From positions 340,722 through 404,721 of the forward strand of contig MNCI01037953.1 in NCBI GenBank assembly GCA_015680685.1: a stretch of 64,000 nt of DNA, in the 5' to 3' direction. The translations under genes were made by a program, and so were the position numbers. How positions within the stretch are numbered: the first letter of the stretch is position 1; the number at the start of each line of letters is the position of its first letter. The stretch is from Gnetum montanum (Eukaryota > Streptophyta > Gnetopsida > Gnetales > Gnetaceae). The notes beneath the pieces were generated by a model. It did no database searches. It was given only the letters and a program-made list of their open reading frames with translations, and was not told where the DNA came from. Below are positions 46,641 through 57,823 of this stretch, one piece after another.

Positions 46641-46653
46641 ATTTTGTTAGCTC

Positions 46654-47215
46654 ATGATTGGCTTCTTAAGTAAGGAAAAATATTTTAAAAGTATTGATAA
46701 TTTATTAATGTTTAAAGTTGAAACTTCATCAGAAGAGGAAAAATATAAACTAATTATTAGAAGATTAGTTGGAGTAAGAACTAGGAGAACTAGAACATCA
46801 CTACTAATAACTAGCTTATCTTTCAAAGAAAATCTAGTTCAATAATAGGACTATTTGAAAGAATTCAAAACCTAAACATAATGGCTAGCCTTCCCCCTAT
46901 TAATTCATTTTAACTACCAACTCCATTACAATTAAATATTTATCATAACATACTAAAAGCTACTCATAAATATTTTCTTGAACCTTATACACTAGAAAAA
47001 CCTTATTTAGCTGAAGAATACCTAGATCTTTTTAAGAAAGCCCTAGTTCTTGTGAATATTCAACATCAAGACCAAGCCTACAAATGTTTTGTGGATAATC
47101 TTAGGGATATGGCTCAAATTTGGTATTCAAATTTGTCAAACAATTATATTACTAATTGGGATAACTTGAAAACCATTTTTATAACCAAATTGAACATCAG
47201 CTTTTATATGGTTTA
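46654..47215 (+). pseudogene. gag: Ty3/gypsy gag core, degenerate
   Basis: The plus strand shows AEEYLDLFKKALVLVNIQHQ, then CFVDNLRDMAQIWYSNL and ITNWDNLKTIFITKLN (about 46,990-47,200). This is the Retrotrans_gag core, with the family's L-x-x-F, the Trp-Tyr/Phe pair and the W-x-x-L-x-x-x-F end. An open leader precedes it at 46,654-46,845 (EEEKYKLIIRRLVG). Stops and frameshifts follow. The capsid pattern is nearest to non-chromovirus gypsy elements, but the lineage is not certain. Confidence 0.7.
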
Positions 47216-48260
47216 GATCAAATGAAATAAGGTTATAAAGAATTAGTTAATGATATTAATGTTAAATTCTAAAGAGTATGTGGATTATTTCAATATCAAT
47301 AATAGCCTAGTGATTAGATATTAAGAGATACCCATTTGGGTGTTATAGATTCTTAAATTTCAATTTCTCTAAGAACACTAAACATTAATACTTTAGTTGA
47401 TTTATACGATCAAGCCATAGAGCTAGAAAGATAATTGAGTTTAACCCCTAGTAATGCACATTCAATTTCTAGGAAATTATAAAAAAAATAATTTCTATAC
47501 AAAATATTACTCAATTTAAAACTTTGTTGTTCTTCAGTTGCTTAAACCAAAAGCAATATAAGAAACTAATAAAGACAAGCTTTTAAGAGATATGTCCAAT
47601 AAATTATTAAATTAGAGAAAGTCATGTTTAGGATAAAAATCAAGGAAGAGAAAGAGTATAGAAAAAATAAAGATTCAAACATCTAGATGATATTAGATGA
47701 AGAGGAAAAAGATGAAATCTTGTAAGATTTGAATCTTTTGGAGGTTGAATCTAATTTTGATAATAATCCTCATTATGAAGTTCATTATTTTAAAAAATCA
47801 TCAAAAGATGAGTCCACAAAGGATTCAAGATTTGACTCTTCATCAAGTGATGATATTAATAATAGTGATGAGCTATGATATGAGCTACGAAATGATAAGA
47901 AAAAACTAGTCATCTCTAGTCCTCCAAATTTAATTCTTAAGCTAACTACCAAAAGAAAAATTTATGAGTAAAGAAAAAATTCAAAAAGGTTAAGAAAGCC
48001 CTCAAGATAAATTTTTTAAAATGTATAGAAAATCAATTTTTTAAGTAAAGACAAATATGATATTATCAAAGGCCCAAAAAGAATAAAGGCCAACATAGCT
48101 CTATACCAACTCCTACAAATAGAAGGCTATTCAAAAAGAATTTTAAAACAAAATAAAAGGAACTTTAGTGAAGTGGTGCCTAACTATATTTACGACACTA
48201 AAAATTCAATTAAGAAAACTCATAGTGTACTAGATATGGACACTCTACCTTTCCTTCTAA
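47215..48260 (+). pseudogene. Gag tail, degenerate
   Basis: The frame is heavily interrupted, with Ser/Asp/Lys-rich stretches (SSKDEST; SRFDSSSSDDINNSDE-like runs around 47,790-47,880). No intact zinc knuckle was found. It connects gag to the protease below. Confidence 0.45.
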
Positions 48261-48269
48261 CACCAAAAC

Positions 48270-48510
48270 TTAAGGTAAATATTTGCACTATTTAGTTGAT
48301 TCAGTAGCTACATGCACATTAATGACTCTTTTTATCTATAAGCAACTTGGATTAAAACCTGAATAGTCAAATAACAAAATTTCCTAAGTTAATAAAAGCA
48401 TATTAAAAATAATAGGATAGCTCTATGACCTGTTTAAAAAAGTAGCTTCAAAACCAAGAGCAAATAGTAGAGTGATAATACAAGTTTCAAACATTCTCAT
48501 TTCATATAAA
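48270..48510 (+). pseudogene. Retropepsin-like protease fragment
   Basis: The reading HYLVDSVATCTLMTLFIYKQ corresponds to the catalytic strand of the aspartic protease, where D-S-G-A-T-C is expected. The Gly is changed to Val. KPRANSRVIIQVSNI follows. RT and integrase are not found downstream before the LINE begins, so the element is truncated or split. Confidence 0.65.
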
Positions 48511-49400
48511 TTATTATTGAGTAGGAGCTAGAGTATGAATTTTATAGGGTATACTGCCACTGATAATTCACCTTGTTACTAGTTTATATTCTCATAGGAC
48601 ATCCACCTTTCAAGTCGAACAATCATATTAGATTGAAATATTCTACCTAAACTTAATCAGATATTTGTTGGTATGCCCATATTACATTCAAGACTATGGA
48701 AAAAAGAGTCTTGACTTTTTCAAATTTTCTTCCTTACATCCTAAAAATCCCAAGTAGACATAAATTACTTTTCATATCCTTAAGCTTGCCTCAAACTTAG
48801 TAGCTCTTGTCTCAAACATGTCACTACTTTGAAAACAATCTTTTAATCCAAGTGATTCTTCAAAACTACACACATGTAAAGAATCACCAAAACACACTTA
48901 TTCATTTGGTCAAGTTTTAAAACATCAAAATATGAAATTCATCAACAATTTTAACTTTACCTAGTAATCACTAGTGAGTCATGTGATCATATAAAAGGAG
49001 ATGTCTAAACATGGAACTTATTAAGTATATGTATCTCTAAGACCTATGGTTAAGATGACATCTTAATATAACTTAGATATAACATAATATGTATCTTTAA
49101 AATATATAACCAAGATGACTTTGGTAGCACTAGATGGGAGAGGTGTCATATCCCAAAAAATAATTAGTATTATTGAAAAAAATTAGAGTACATTAGATCA
49201 ACAACGATAGAGTATAAAGAAAAATTCCAATAGTTTTTAGGATGCCTTTTCAAGTTTTTGTCCTCACAACCAATCTTTAAGAACCTTCCCTATGGTTTAG
49301 GAAAAAAATCAGGTCTTATCCTTATTTAGAATTGCCCTCACAGGTTTTTCCTTCTTACTAAGGTGTCTCTTGTAAAGAGAATAAGAAAACTCTCTTTAAA
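48510..49400. other. Non-coding stretch between gypsy remnant and LINE
   Basis: No domain recognised. The end of the LINE lies somewhere near 49,390, but no poly-A tail (poly-T on this strand) is evident. Confidence 0.4.
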
Positions 49401-49679
49401 AATAAAATAATGTATTAATCAAAAATAAAAAAATAACAACAAAAGTTAGAAACTTCTCATCCTTTAGCTTTCAAACTAAAAAGAAATTAATATTATAGAA
49501 AATAAATTAACTACACAGCTTTTCTTGAGAGCTTTTTTACTTAAAGTTGTAGTTAAAAAGTGACATATTTGAAAATATGGTATTTAACTCTTAAAGATAA
49601 GTCATAACTATTCTCTTGCTACATTAAAATACAAAGAAATGAGGTATAGAAAGTAGACTACTCACTAAGAATGACTTTA

Positions 49680-50470
49680 TTGATTCTTGGTTGAATGTTG
49701 TTATAAATTCTAGATGTTCATTTTTAAGCATGCTAAGCAAAAAGTCACCTAAAAAATATGAAAAAATAAGTCTTCGATTCTATAAAGAGGATATTAAGGA
49801 GAAATATTTTTCATATGTTTAAGATGAGTGTTGATGGAAAAACCTTGATGAATAAGACACCATAAAAATTATAAATTTTAGAAAATGTGGGAACTCTCCA
49901 AATATCTTTCATTTTTCTTGTCCAAAAGTGTGATGATAATTACATTTTCTAAGCCTTATTAAATTTTTTATGAATAAAACCATTCTTTGTAATAATCTTA
50001 TGAATAAATTTTGAATTAAAAGGAAAAGTAAACATATCATCCTTTTAAAAAGTATCTAAAAAATCCCAATGTAAATTGTTGTCAACTTTAAATACCTTCT
50101 CAAGACCAAAAAATTATTTTTTAAATTTCTTATTTCTCTTTCAATTAAAAGAATAGAGGCAAGAAGATTTATTCCATGTAATCCATATATCATATATATG
50201 TACATAAGAAACTATAATAAATTTTCACCATATGGTACACAATCTAGATGAATTAGTAGGCCAAAATCCTTCATTAAAGGAAGCCACAATGAGCTAGTTT
50301 GCTTAAGCATATCTTATAAAACTATATTATGAATGTAATCCAAATATTTACTAAGCTTGCACCATATCTTCCAAATTTGTTTAAGAATTAAAGAACTAGA
50401 AATAGAAATGACCCACGGAAAAGGAAGAAAGTGAAGAAAGTTATTAGAAGACTAACTATTATTATTCTTA
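49680..50470 (-). pseudogene. LINE zf-RVT domain and C-terminus
   Basis: The minus strand gives DIWRVPTFSKIYNFLWCLIH then NTHLKHMKN (about 49,905-49,805). This corresponds to the zf-RVT module found after the RT of plant L1 elements (IW...P.K..FFLW...H..L.T..NL..R). The upstream part includes WVISISSSLILKQIWKIWCK at about 50,430. Several stops are present. Confidence 0.8.
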
Positions 50471-50689
50471 GGCTTTATTTGCATAATTTTGATTATTAAA
50501 AGAAGCATCTAAACTTCATCACCATTAATGTACTTTGCAATCCATTTTTTTAAAAGATAAATACCATGGTTATAATAAATAATAGGGTCATGTCCTCCAT
50601 CTTTCTTGCTGCTAGTGCAAGTATCCCAAGCAACTCTAAAAAAGACCTTTTTATATTGCTTAATAAACCAAAGAAACTAATTGATAATA

Positions 50690-51499
50690 TGATCAATTCT
50701 ATCATAAGAACTTTTCAAAGGATCATAAAAACTAAAGTAATAAACATGAGTTGATTAAAACACTTGTTTAATAACTAAAACTTTTACAGTAAGAATAAGC
50801 TTTTTTGCTTTCCATTTCTTAATCTTCTTTTCAATTTTATCATTCACATAATTCCAAAAAATTAGTAAAATTAGGATTACAGAAAGGTATTCCTAAGATT
50901 TTTAAGATAGAATCTTTTTTCAAGATTTTCCAATGCTTGAAAGTAACTCATTATAATAAATAGCATATTTTTGCCAATTAATATGAGAGCTAGATAACAT
51001 GTAGTAATCTTCTACTTTAGCTAAAAGAATATTGATATGCTATAGAGAATTTTTGATCATACAAAGAGAATCATCTGAAAAGTGCATGTTAATAAAATAT
51101 GGATCTTGATCATCAATTGAATTCATATTAATGATATTCCTTTGTGGATCATAATGCTTATTATGAGAAAAAAAGTTTATAGTAATAATAAAAAGATAGG
51201 GAGATACAAAATAATCTTGATGAACTAATCATTAAATATGCAAGGAGGAACTTAGTTCAAAATTAGTAACAAGTTGAGTGTTAGCATCAGTGAACAAGCT
51301 ATGGATAAGATGAATAAAATAATAACCAAATCCTAGTTTATAGAGATAAGAAATAACAAAATTTTATTTAATCCTTTCATAATCTTTAGCATAATCTAAC
51401 ATAATAAGCAACATCTTGGTTAGTATTAGAAGCTTACTGCATTTTCTTCAAAGATTCAATGATATTATTTAAGATAGGTCTACCTTTAATAAAACTAGG
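50690..51499 (-). pseudogene. LINE RT, C-terminal two thirds
   Basis: This is the reverse transcriptase used for target-primed insertion. It starts at the break with FIKGRPILNNIIESL, goes on with KLGFGYYFIHLIHSLF-like motifs (with a frameshift), and has the catalytic box decayed from FADD to FSDD at 51,070-51,081. HINWQKYAIYYNELL follows, as in the family's GLKINWQKSA, and the thumb reads NYVNDKIEKKIKKWKAKKL. The QGCPLSP segment is not clear. Stops are present. Confidence 0.85.
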
Positions 51500-54351
51500 T
51501 GTTGGTGATCGTTTAAGACACGACTGCCAACAAGTGCCTCAAACAGGCTTTAGGTGTTGGCTGGTCTCTGGCAACACCAAGGCCTAGATACCTCCAAATA
51601 GACTTAGTAGTTAAATGCAAGTATGTTTTTTTTGTTATGAATGTTGAAATAACTGATTCATGTATAAAATTGTAATTAGTTATCATGAAAGAGATTCGGC
51701 CAACTTTGTAAAATACTATGAGTTGTTGGAGATTTCTATTTTGTTCAATCACTCAATCTATATGGTCCTTATAATACATACTTGTAACAAATAAAATTTT
51801 GCAAAAAATAATTTAAGCACAACTCTACCAATCTACTCCTAATTTTCCTTAGAGAGAAAAAGTTCCACAAGAAAACTAGAAATAGAGCTAGATTCAATTG
51901 AAAAATAATGAAAGAAAGAAAATTTGTGTGAAAATATCAAATATTTAAGTAAGTTAAATTGATATGAGAAAACACTTTACAATAAAGTTATCCCTAATTC
52001 AATATCTATGAATTGTTCAAATTTCTTAGGCTCAAACAAGTAATTTTTAACAAAAATCCTACTATACTACCAAAAATTGCTATGTAAAACAACATCTCCG
52101 AGTCTTTATTTTGGCTAGATAATAATTATCAACAATTGCATACAATAGAGCTTTCAAAGATTTGACAATTTTTGATTGAAACACCAAGGGAATATACTTT
52201 AACAAATCAAAAGCTATTTTAGTCTTATCAAAATACCAAATATTTAAAAAAAAAAAACCCTCTACACTATTGAATTGCTTAACTAGCTTGTCTATAGTAA
52301 AGGATCTCTTATAGCAATTCTAATAGTAGCCTTAAACATTACATAATAATAAACCTTTCTATTAAATTACTCTTGAATCTTCCCAACATGAGATCTTCTA
52401 TGGCAAATCTTAATAAGAGTCTATTATCACGTAACAAAGAACTATAAAAACAATCTAAAATTCCCAAATTTAAATGCTAAGCATAATACTACCTAAACCA
52501 CTAGCTATGCAACTAAAACAAAATAGGAAAACATGAACTCACAAGATTAAACAAAGTAGCTAAATAATGTCTTTAGCAAGTCATCTTACAAGCAATTTTC
52601 AAAATTTCTTCTTGATTTCCCCAAAAAGCCTCCCTTGCATTCTATCCTTGAAACCTTTTTATAGTGGCTTCAAGGTAGTTATAATCATTATCAAGGTTGG
52701 TTGCAACCACTATAGAAAAAAATGCTATACTTGACATATGTATGGTAGTTACAACCACCACATAGACTAGGAAGCTATAGTTGACAAGTGCTTGGTAGTT
52801 ACAACTACAATGTTAATTAATTGTAACTACTATAGAGAAAATAGGTATGGTGGCCAAATGCTTCATTTTTCCCTAAATAATAGTTTTTTAATGCATAGAG
52901 GTAAACTAATTATATTAATGGTTACACTGTCAATAAAAAAAATAATCTCTAAAGTACAAAGTTTCTTAACATCATGTCCCTCTACACATGAAATGCACCA
53001 CGTTTACAAGCAAATAGCATAGCCAAAGATTTTTTTTCTTTTTCCTTGGACTTTAAATCAATTTAAATAAGACGTTTGACCACCAAAACCCTCCCAGTCG
53101 AAGTTGTACACATCCTCCACTACCACTACATCATCCATCACATTTGCTACCACATAGGAACTACCCAACCACAGGGAGACACGTTCATATCCTCTAGCAA
53201 ATCATGCATCGATAGAATTGACACTCTCATTCCTACTCGATTTTGTGGAAAGACAAGTGATCACTCATAAAAATCTGATCATAACGTCCTTTGTGGCCAC
53301 TTATGATAATAAAAATTTGGACTGCAATGCCAACACACACATCGAGGTTTCCGAAGTATTGTTGATAGCTATTGAGGAGCACCTATGATCAGAGTTGAAG
53401 GTGGTCATTAAAGCATTGGCCTATTGGTGACTCTAATGTGCATGATGCTCTTTAAACCTTTTCCATTGTTGTCAAATGTTGAGAAACTCCTGCGCTTGAA
53501 CTTCACGATCATAGAACATGACTCCAAAAATAGCCATGAAGGAAGCATGCCAAAATCTGATTGCCACACCAACATCATGGACACCATGTTGCTACCATAG
53601 ATGTAAGTGGTATTGAACTTATTAGTGGTTGAATGGTCATTATTGATGAGGTTGGAGGCCCTGTTGATGACATGTTCACTACTCTCACAAATCAAAACCC
53701 TACCACTGTGTCTAGTGGTGTTGCCCTATGGAGCTCTACATCCAACTATTGCTGCCATTTCTTGTAGTTTTGATGTCAGGGGTAAATTTAGCACATCTTG
53801 ACTTGAATCTAGTCATCTATTTATTTTCCTTCTTATATTTGTACAAGGGCTTCATTTTTTTTATAGATAATTTCAGAATTGCGATTACGGCCAGCAATGA
53901 ACCATTTACACACTTATGTGCTCATTTCCTAGTAATTAATGTTTTAGTAATCCCCTGTTCTCTAAATTTTAGGGCTTTTATTCAACTCTTTTAATCAACT
54001 GTAAAATAATTGTCCAAATTCAAATTTCCAAATCCACATTTCTTGTTCTTAATTATGGATTGTACACACAATAGATTTGCTGCAATAACTTGAATAATGG
54101 GAAGAATATGAATAATTTTTTTATTTTGATTCATCAGAAAGTTCAGTGATTCTTGCTCTTCAACTTGAATTTTTCATTTTAATTAAAGATGGGTATTGCA
54201 CATCTGTTTCTTACTTGGTGCAATCAAGAATAAAACTAAGAACTTATTATATCTCTTTAATTTTTAAAATTCAAAACATACCATACAATAAGCAAAAAAT
54301 CCTATTTTTTTATGGCTATTCCATCAAATGGTCAAATGTGACAACACTAGG
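51495..54351. mobile_element. 2.85-kb TG...CA insertion in the LINE RT, target duplication CTAGG
   Basis: CTAGG occurs at 51,495-51,499 and 54,347-54,351. The sequence between starts TGTTGG and ends CAACA, as LTR elements do. Removing it together with one CTAGG joins the LINE codons for KPKQPS to FIKGRPI in one frame, which fixes both edges to the base. I see no pair of internal direct repeats, so it is either a large solo LTR or an unfamiliar LTR-ended element. Orientation is unknown. Contents: AT-rich at both ends, a more GC-rich middle at 53,040-53,800 with protein-like frames (for example VSEVLLIAIEEHL near 53,350) that I cannot name. Confidence 0.85.
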
Positions 54352-54720
54352 TTGCTTAGGTTTGATGATATATTCAATAACCTTCTAAATTTAACAAGCC
54401 ATGCATTTCACTAAAATTTTATAAGTATTATTAAGAAGAGTAATAGACATTCAATTACCATTTTATTGAAGATTTATATTCTTAGGAAGCATATGAATCA
54501 CAATTATATTAATATTTTTACCAAAAAAAAAATTTTAATGACTTCTTACAAAACATGAAAGATATCATCTCCAATGATGTCTCAATGCTTATTAAAAAAT
54601 TTAATATTATAAAGATCAAATCCTATAGCGTTATCATCTTCTAAACTAAATTTTTTTATTTGATTTTTTTTTTTTGCTATAATTTCTAATTCAAAAATAC
54701 TTCAATGTGCTTTTGTTATA
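54347..54720 (-). pseudogene. LINE RT, N-terminal part
   Basis: The minus strand gives DDNAIGFDLYNIKFFNKH, DIIGDDIFHVL, then in a shifted frame MSITLLNNTYKILVKCMAC and VIEYIIKPKQPS. It matches the L1 RT entry (SPGPDG-x-x-x-x-F-x-K) and the RPI-x-LLN-x-x-YKI-x-AK motif. It breaks exactly at the inserted element and resumes at 51,499. Confidence 0.88.
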
Positions 54721-55330
54721 AGATGAGGAATAAGGATACTAGAGGCCTAGAATGATTCCTTGCTAAAATCTTCAAAAGAAAAATATTTTGCTAAAGACTA
54801 TTAATAGTCTTAGGATCTATAATGATAGAATCATTAATATAAAGTTATTCTAGTTTAGGTGCTTGACCCTTTCCTTTAAGAAATTTAAAAAATACCTTGC
54901 AAGATTCATCTTTAATTTTTAATCAATCTATGTGACTTTTAGTGAGAGCACTTTTACCTTCAAAAGCATCCCAACATTGCTTAGCATAATGAGCTTTAGG
55001 CAAGGCTTTTTAAGTTTTAAAATAAAATGGATTTTAGTTTCAAAGAATTTGAATTTTCTTGATCAATTCTACAAGATCTTCTTCAACTTGATATTTACAT
55101 TTATAAAATTGCTTTCCAAACCATCTACCATAATTTTTGACTTTACAAGTAGTTTTCCACACCACTTGTTAATCTAACCAATATTACCAATATGCTTTTC
55201 TTTATTTTTACATTTATCTAAATACTTTAAAATATTTTCTCAGTGGGTCCTATGAACATATTAGCATTCATATGAAAAAGAACATGCTTGTGAAAGTAGA
55301 AAGAATTAATTCCAAAGAACAAATGTTAAT
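54720..55330 (-). pseudogene. LINE linker between endonuclease and RT
   Basis: A degenerate frame of the expected length and position. Short motifs only. Confidence 0.55.
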
Positions 55331-56035
55331 AGGAAAATGGTCTAACAAAGTAGCATTTATATGCACTTCCACTTTTTATGTAGGTTTCCAAAAGGAAATA
55401 TTAGAGATCTAAAATCTATTAAGTTGATAATAAACTCTATCATTTCCTTATTGATAATTACACCAAGTATAATTTTTCTCATTTGAATGATGTAGAAACA
55501 AAGACTTAGCATTAGAACGAAAATATTTTTCTTTAAAACTTCACCAATCTTCTTTTTCTTAAGAAGACATATTACGAGGAAAACTACCAAGTTTATCAAA
55601 ATAACTTTCAACTATATTGAAATCACCTCCAGTAATCCAATAAAGTTTAGGCAAATATTGAAGATATTTCCTAAACTCTAATTAATATTTTGAAGTATTA
55701 TGAGCATAAATATTATAGAGTCCAAAGTCTCCTTTTTTATATGAAAAGTAATCCAAATAACTCTTCCAAAGTTATTAAAGCCAGAATTTAAAGCTTTTCT
55801 AGTCTAATCTTTTTTAACAAAAATACAAACACCTTGTTTATTAACTTCATGAATAATAGAAAAAACAACACAATGGTTTAACATACCTTTACTAATAGAA
55901 CTAATGTCACTTAATTTCTTATAGGAAAATAAAATTTAAATATAAATGTCAGTTTAAAAGATACTCCCTAGTAAATTTGGCTAAGGACCTATTAGAAAGG
56001 CCCCAAACATTCCATGATAAGACTGACATTGACAT
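55330..56035 (-). pseudogene. LINE apurinic endonuclease domain
   Basis: This domain nicks the target DNA. The minus-strand start codon at 56,035 is followed by SVLSWNVWGLSNRSLAKF, the N-terminal strand of the family (LSWN-x-RGL). Further motifs are GLYNIYAHNTSK (usual VYAPN), WITGGDFNIVE at about 55,630 (catalytic GGDFN kept), YTWCNYQ and an altered RLDRFL (QLNRF). Several stops and frame changes are present. Motif order and spacing are standard. Confidence 0.88.
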
Positions 56036-56379
56036 ATAAAGAGAAGGCCCTCATCCTTAATATTTCAAGCTCACTATTTATCTCACAATCTATTTCACTA
56101 ATAGGTAAAAAAGCATTATCTAATAAAAGAAACATTTAAAATAGTAATAGAGGTAGAAAGAGAATGAGATATCTTTGGGTTATTAAATTGAAAGAAGTAT
56201 TTGCATACCTCTTCTTTCTATGTTACACTAAGTGAAATTCAACTGCATTAATATTTTTATTGCTAGTCTCTACTAATATTTTTTTCTAAAGAGAAATTCT
56301 CTTTAGATATTGAAAGTTTACTTCCATCTTTAGAATTAAAAGGATTAATAAAATGCTAAGAACATGTTGAAGAAAATTT

Positions 56380-56786
56380 CATTTATGCCTACTAAAAACT
56401 ACCATTATTCATCTTTTCTAAAAATTGTTATTTTTCTATAGGAACAACATTATTATTGAAAATAAGACAAATTCCAATAACATGGCCTTCACAACAATAA
56501 TAATTGCAACATCCTTGCAAATAATAGTATGTAATTTTTTGGGAAAAATACTGATTACTATTCCTGAGTTTTATTTCTATTTTTCTATATCATAAATCAA
56601 TCTCTACAAAATTACATATGTGTTGCACATCCTCTAGTTATGTTTTTGACTTTCTCTTCTAGATTGTGCCAATGCTACTAACAATTTCATTTTCAACCCT
56701 TTAAAAAATAAGAGGAATTTTAGAGTAATCAGATGAATAAGAATCAAAATCCACCTTTCATTTCCAAGTAATAAAAGTATTATACT
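56380..56786 (-). pseudogene. LINE ORF1 (DUF4283-type with CCHC knuckle), cut at its 5' end
   Basis: The minus strand gives YSKIPLIF and ENEIVSSIGTI, then CNFVEIDL, FSQKITYYYLQGCCNYYCCE and GHVIGIC. These follow the order of plant LINE ORF1: the DUF4283 tail, the RVCVEIDL strand and a CCHC zinc knuckle (here with one residue out of register). The Athila-like LTR interrupts it at 56,787 with ATACT (56,782-56,786) as presumed target duplication. The second copy of that duplication would lie outside the window. Confidence 0.7.
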
Positions 56787-56795
56787 TGATGAGAG

Positions 56796-56952
56796 CAGTT
56801 ACTCTAGTGATTACTCTAGTAGTTATTCTAATTATTAGAGTGGTTACTCTAGCGGTTACTCTAGTAGTTATTCTAATTATTAGAGAGGTTACTCTAGCAG
56901 TTACTTTAGCAGTTATTCTAATTATTAAATAAGTTACTCTAATTATTACAGT
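56796..56952 (+). repeat. U3 tandem repeats (GTTACTCTAG units)
   Basis: Three units of about 50 bases, each made of 12-13 base steps such as gcggttactctag and closed by 'ttctaattattagag'. The related array stands in reverse at about 41,420-41,565 in the solo LTR. The long minus-strand ORF here (Ile/Thr/Arg repeats) is a shadow. Confidence 0.85.
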
Positions 56953-56967
56953 ATTTTCTCCCAAGCC

Positions 56968-56975
56968 TATAAATA
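56968..56975 (+). promoter_or_regulatory. TATA box of the Athila-like LTR
   Basis: tataaata follows the U3 array at a typical position. The solo LTR conserves it in reverse at about 41,390-41,400. Confidence 0.75.
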
Positions 56976-57739
56976 TAGTGCCCAGGCACACAATTGGGAG
57001 GGAAGTATTTTAGTAGTTAAATAGTGAAACTTTTGTAGTCTGTCTGAAAGTTAGATTATTTTCCAAGTGCCCACAGCAGGAGATCTAAGTGTGGATGGAT
57101 CTTTGTTCGAGCATTGTGTACCTGAGCACACCTTCTATATAGCAATAAAGACCACCTCTTCGATTCATCCTTGCACCACTTGAGATTTTTTTTCTTACGC
57201 ATTTCTTTTATTTTATTTTCTTATGAATTTATTTTATTTTATTCTATTTTATGCACTTTACATTTCTATTATTAGCATAGCAAATCATTTTGATCAATTA
57301 AGAAAATCATTAAATTACACAAGCACGACCACTTTGAGCATGCGTGTAACCCTTGGTAACCCAGTAATGATTAGCGTTTGGTAATCCCAGCAGTGTTGCA
57401 CTAGTTCAGGATGTGTACGACAAGTGGGAATGGATGCTGGTGTTAGGATTAGTTAGAACTTAGTTAATGAGTAGTTAAGTTAAATTAGTCACTTAGTTAC
57501 CTCTCTCCTTCCCTACTAGCACAAGACATAAAAGCATAAAAGTTATAAAAATCATATGCCTCAAGCTTACTTAATCATACAATCGTGACATATAGGTAAG
57601 CTTGGGAAGACAACGATCAACCAACCCATCCTTGTTCCACAAGGGTGCATAAGAAGTTAGTCCTTGGAATTCAACTAGATCATGCATGAAATGCTCGTAT
57701 TCGTATGGTTCAGCATAGGGGTACCTTACTGCTCATCAT

Positions 57740-57757
57740 TGGCATCGTTTTCGGGGA
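57740..57757 (+). promoter_or_regulatory. Primer-binding site, tRNA-Asp type
   Basis: tggcatcgttttcgggga begins two bases after the LTR end and matches 14 of 18 positions of the tRNA-Asp primer site used by Athila elements (tggcgccgttgccgggga). All four differences replace a G or C by A or T. Confidence 0.8.
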
Positions 57758-57823
57758 CTTAGTTGTTTGTGTGCTAACTAGAACATAGGAAATCATTCAC
57801 ATCATTGGAATGAGCCCTTAGGG

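Larger units (their letters stand above)
49400..56786 (-). mobile_element. L1-type LINE, split by one element and truncated by another
   Basis: Domain order on the minus strand is ORF1 with CCHC knuckle (56,780-56,380), apurinic endonuclease (56,035-55,330), RT (about 54,720-54,347 and 51,499 to about 50,690) and zf-RVT (about 50,470-49,680). This is the architecture of plant L1 elements. The 2.85-kb unit at 51,500-54,346 interrupts the RT. The 5' LTR of the Athila-like element begins inside ORF1 at 56,787, so the LINE's 5' end is beyond that element and outside the window. Stops are frequent. Confidence 0.88.
56787..57738 (+). repeat. 5' LTR of the Athila-like element
   Basis: It is bounded by TGATGAG and CTCATCA (an exact inverted pair of seven bases). 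It matches the solo LTR at 40,837-41,570 at both ends. U3 holds the tandem array listed separately. A TATA box is at 56,968-56,975 and a polyadenylation signal aataaa at 57,144-57,149. Confidence 0.9.

Noticed and set aside
53408-53695. Host protein-coding gene in the 2.85-kb insertion
   Set aside because: Protein-like runs occur on both strands, but none can be matched to a known family or joined into an exon structure, so only the unusual composition is reported.
51500-54346. hAT-type DNA transposon
   Set aside because: The ends show a GTTG/CAAC inverted match, but the duplication is five bases (CTAGG) with TG...CA termini, as for LTR elements, rather than eight bases.
56796-56952. CRISPR-like array
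   Set aside because: The repeats are direct tandem steps without unique spacers, inside an LTR of a plant genome.
56758-56991. Minus-strand ORF with Ile-Thr-Arg-Val repeats
   Set aside because: It is the translation of the U3 tandem repeat of the Athila-like LTR, on the wrong strand for that element, with no independent support.
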